Of a stretch of 16,137 bases of DNA, positions 14,886 to 16,137 are shown one piece after another. A program made the position numbers and the translations under genes. The notes beneath the pieces are model-generated. The model was not told the origin of the DNA, ran no database searches, and saw only the letters and a program-made list of their open reading frames with translations. Numbering within the stretch: position 1 is the stretch's first letter; each line of letters opens with the position of its first letter. The stretch lies in contig DCKO01000057.1 in NCBI GenBank assembly GCA_002320665.1, positions 1-16,137 on the forward strand, read 5' to 3'. Origin of the DNA: Micavibrio sp. UBA1672 (lineage in GTDB: Bacteria; Pseudomonadota; Alphaproteobacteria; Micavibrionales; Micavibrionaceae).

Positions 14886-15448
14886 GGTTCGACCTCAACA
14901 ATTTTGGGTACTTGTTTGCGTCGTTCTTCTCCGGCAAAAACCATTTCTTGTCGTCTACGGTCAGGGCCGAAGTAATCTTCTGATTGAATAAAGGGACGGG
15001 GTTTGGCGATGACGGAGCATATTCGTGCAGCCAGAGATGTCCCGGAGATAGGTTTGACAAGAGTTTCATTTACGCCCAGATCACGGCACTTATTGGTGAC
15101 ATATTCGGTTGTGTAGCCGCTTGTTACGATAATGGGTAGGAAACGTATGGAGTCTTTTTCGTGACTTCTGATCCATTTTATAAGGTCTTCGCCTGATCCT
15201 TGGGGCATGAGCCAGTCCGTGATGACGATATCGACTTTATTGATATAACGGCTTTTTGTTCTGGCTTGTGTGATGGTTAGGAGTTCAATAGCATCCTTTG
15301 CATTATCGCAGGTCATAATGTCACCAACGCCAAAAACCTTTAGCATGGAGGAAAAGAGGGAGTGCATATAAGAGGAATCCTCAACCATTAAAATGGAAAA
15401 GGCGCTTAAGTCATACGGTGGCGGTTTATCTCTGGATAAAAAAGACAA
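14882..15448 (-). CDS. receiver-only response regulator (CheY-like)
   Basis: This is a 188-residue single-domain response regulator. The receiver spans about 16-148: SILMVED with acidic E23 and D24, VITDWLMP with the phosphoacceptor D78, IIVTSGY with T109, and TLVKPIS with K132. An insertion-like stretch (ARTKSRYINK) precedes the D78 strand. After the receiver comes a basic tail with YFGPDRRR (159-166) and GEERRK, but no output domain, so it acts by binding partners or in a phosphorelay with the HPt-like protein. The start is TTG at 15448: the frame is closed by a stop at 15454-15452, and the next ATG (residue 21) would remove part of the first strand. Its stop overlaps the next start by 4 bp. 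The receiver call is certain; the target is unknown. Confidence 0.93.
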   Translation of the reverse strand: MSFLSRDKPPPYDLSAFSILMVEDSSYMHSLFSSMLKVFGVGDIMTCDNAKDAIELLTITQARTKSRYINKVDIVITDWLMPQGSGEDLIKWIRSHEKDSIRFLPIIVTSGYTTEYVTNKCRDLGVNETLVKPISGTSLAARICSVIAKPRPFIQSEDYFGPDRRRQEMVFAGEERRKQVPKIVEVEP

Positions 15449-15484
15449 GTTTCAAAATGCCGTTAGTAGTTTCCCTCGGGCGTT

Positions 15485-15512
15485 ATAATATCTTTTTTTA
15501 TTGTTTCCTCAA
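15485..15512 (-). promoter_or_regulatory. candidate promoter for the response regulator/HPt pair
   Basis: On the - strand, TTGAGG (15512-15507, four of six to TTGACA) and TATTAT (15490-15485, five of six to TATAAT) are separated by 16 bases, in the 72-bp gap between the FAD oxidase stop and the TTG start of the receiver gene. This would give a leader of about 30 bases. Confidence 0.3.
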
Positions 15513-15520
15513 AGCGTTAA

Positions 15521-16137
15521 TTACAGATCAATTGCAGATATCGAGGCCGGAGAGAGTAGGGATTTGATTTTTTTGTTGATCTGCTGAACTTCTTTGGGCG
15601 TGTAGTCCTGATAAGCTTGCAGGTTAATGCGTCCCAATGAATGTTCGGCACTGAAGCTACCGTTGAAATCTTTGACCACGATATCAAAGACGGTTTTTCG
15701 TAAAGATTTTTGAAATTCAGTATCCTTGGCGTGTTCATGGTTATACGGGATAACCAGAGAAAAATGCACACCACCGTCACCAATATGGCCGAAGTCACAA
15801 ATAGTGATATGCGGGTGGTGGTCTTGCAGATATTGTGTCATATCGGCTTTGAACTTGATAAAATCGCCGCGTTTGAAGGAGATGTCAAAGCCCATGAGCT
15901 TGCCGGATTTTTGTGTGCCTTCGGAGAGACTGTGGCGCAGTTCCCAAAGCTTTTCTGGTGCGCCGATGACGGCATTGGCTAGTGGCTCATCGGCGAGTTC
16001 CCAGATTTCCGCGAGGGTGGCTTCAAGGACATCGTCCAGAGATTGTTCGCCTGCGCGGGGGTGCCATGTCCGGCTGATTTCAACGAGCAGGGCATAGTCG
16101 GGGATGCCTTCGGGGGCAAAAGGATTACTCAAATTTG
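15521..16137 (-). CDS. FAD-linked oxidase (GlcD/D-2-hydroxyacid dehydrogenase type), C-terminal part, cut by window edge
   Basis: This is the C-terminal domain of a GlcD/FAD-binding-4 oxidoreductase, the group that oxidises D-lactate, glycolate or D-2-hydroxyglutarate and passes electrons to the respiratory chain or a carrier. The frame stays open to the right edge (NL before SNPFAPEG), so the N-terminal FAD-binding half lies outside; the TTG at 16132 is not a real start. Counting from that codon, the visible FAD-oxidase_C motifs are LWELRHSLSE (62-71), KLMGFDISFKRGD (78-90), FGHIGDGGVHF (114-124, metal ligands H116 and H123) and GSFSAEHSLGR (158-168, E163 and H164). The end is slightly atypical: SPASISAIDL replaces the usual DP..NPGK. 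It is upstream of the receiver gene on the same strand but separated by 72 bp and is probably metabolically unrelated to the EPS locus. The substrate cannot be decided. Confidence 0.88.
   Translation of the reverse strand, partial: NLSNPFAPEGIPDYALLVEISRTWHPRAGEQSLDDVLEATLAEIWELADEPLANAVIGAPEKLWELRHSLSEGTQKSGKLMGFDISFKRGDFIKFKADMTQYLQDHHPHITICDFGHIGDGGVHFSLVIPYNHEHAKDTEFQKSLRKTVFDIVVKDFNGSFSAEHSLGRINLQAYQDYTPKEVQQINKKIKSLLSPASISAIDL

Noticed and set aside
1..16137. Mobile elements, tRNA/rRNA genes or CRISPR arrays
   Set aside because: No transposase or integrase, inverted terminal repeats, tRNA-like folds or spaced direct repeats were seen; coding density is continuous.

Overview
The window is a Wzx/Wzy-type exopolysaccharide (capsule/EPS) locus followed by a small signalling pair, from a Gram-negative bacterium with fairly AT-rich DNA. 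Outer-membrane export proteins (a lipoprotein OPX and a beta-barrel) establish the double membrane. The style of the genes, including a receiver protein with a YFGPDRRR-type tail beside an HPt-like partner, suggests an alphaproteobacterium. The exact lineage cannot be read from the window and is an inference.

Left arm, + strand, 1-6682: a GT4 glycosyltransferase cut by the window edge, a GT2 glycosyltransferase, a Wzx-type flippase, a membrane O-acyltransferase fused to an SGNH domain, and a second GT2 enzyme paralogous to the first. Together they would build, decorate and flip the lipid-linked repeat unit. No initiating phosphoglycosyltransferase (WcaJ/ExoY type) is visible; it may lie left of the window or elsewhere.

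Right arm, - strand, 12837 down to 6664: a secreted jelly-roll polysaccharide lyase-like protein, an outer-membrane beta-barrel, a short lipoprotein OPX (Wza-like), a Wzc-like co-polymerase whose C-terminal kinase domain has lost its Walker A lysine, and an O-antigen polymerase/ligase-type membrane protein. These would polymerise, export and trim the polymer. The two arms converge, and the last genes of each overlap by 19 bp at their 3' ends.

Beyond the lyase, a divergent + strand gene (12954-14360) encodes a Sec-exported protein with cadherin/Ig-like repeats and an unrecognised cysteine-containing C-terminal region. It converges on a - strand pair, an HPt-like protein and a receiver-only response regulator joined by a 4-bp overlap. 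The right edge holds the C-terminal part of a GlcD-type FAD-linked oxidase that runs off the window.

The points most worth a second look are the apparent pseudokinase co-polymerase, the short OPX next to a beta-barrel (a likely composite OPX/beta-barrel translocon), the lyase heading the export operon, and the divergent repeat protein with its odd three-codon leader. No stretch over 120 bases is free of genes, and I saw no tRNA, rRNA, insertion sequence or CRISPR array.
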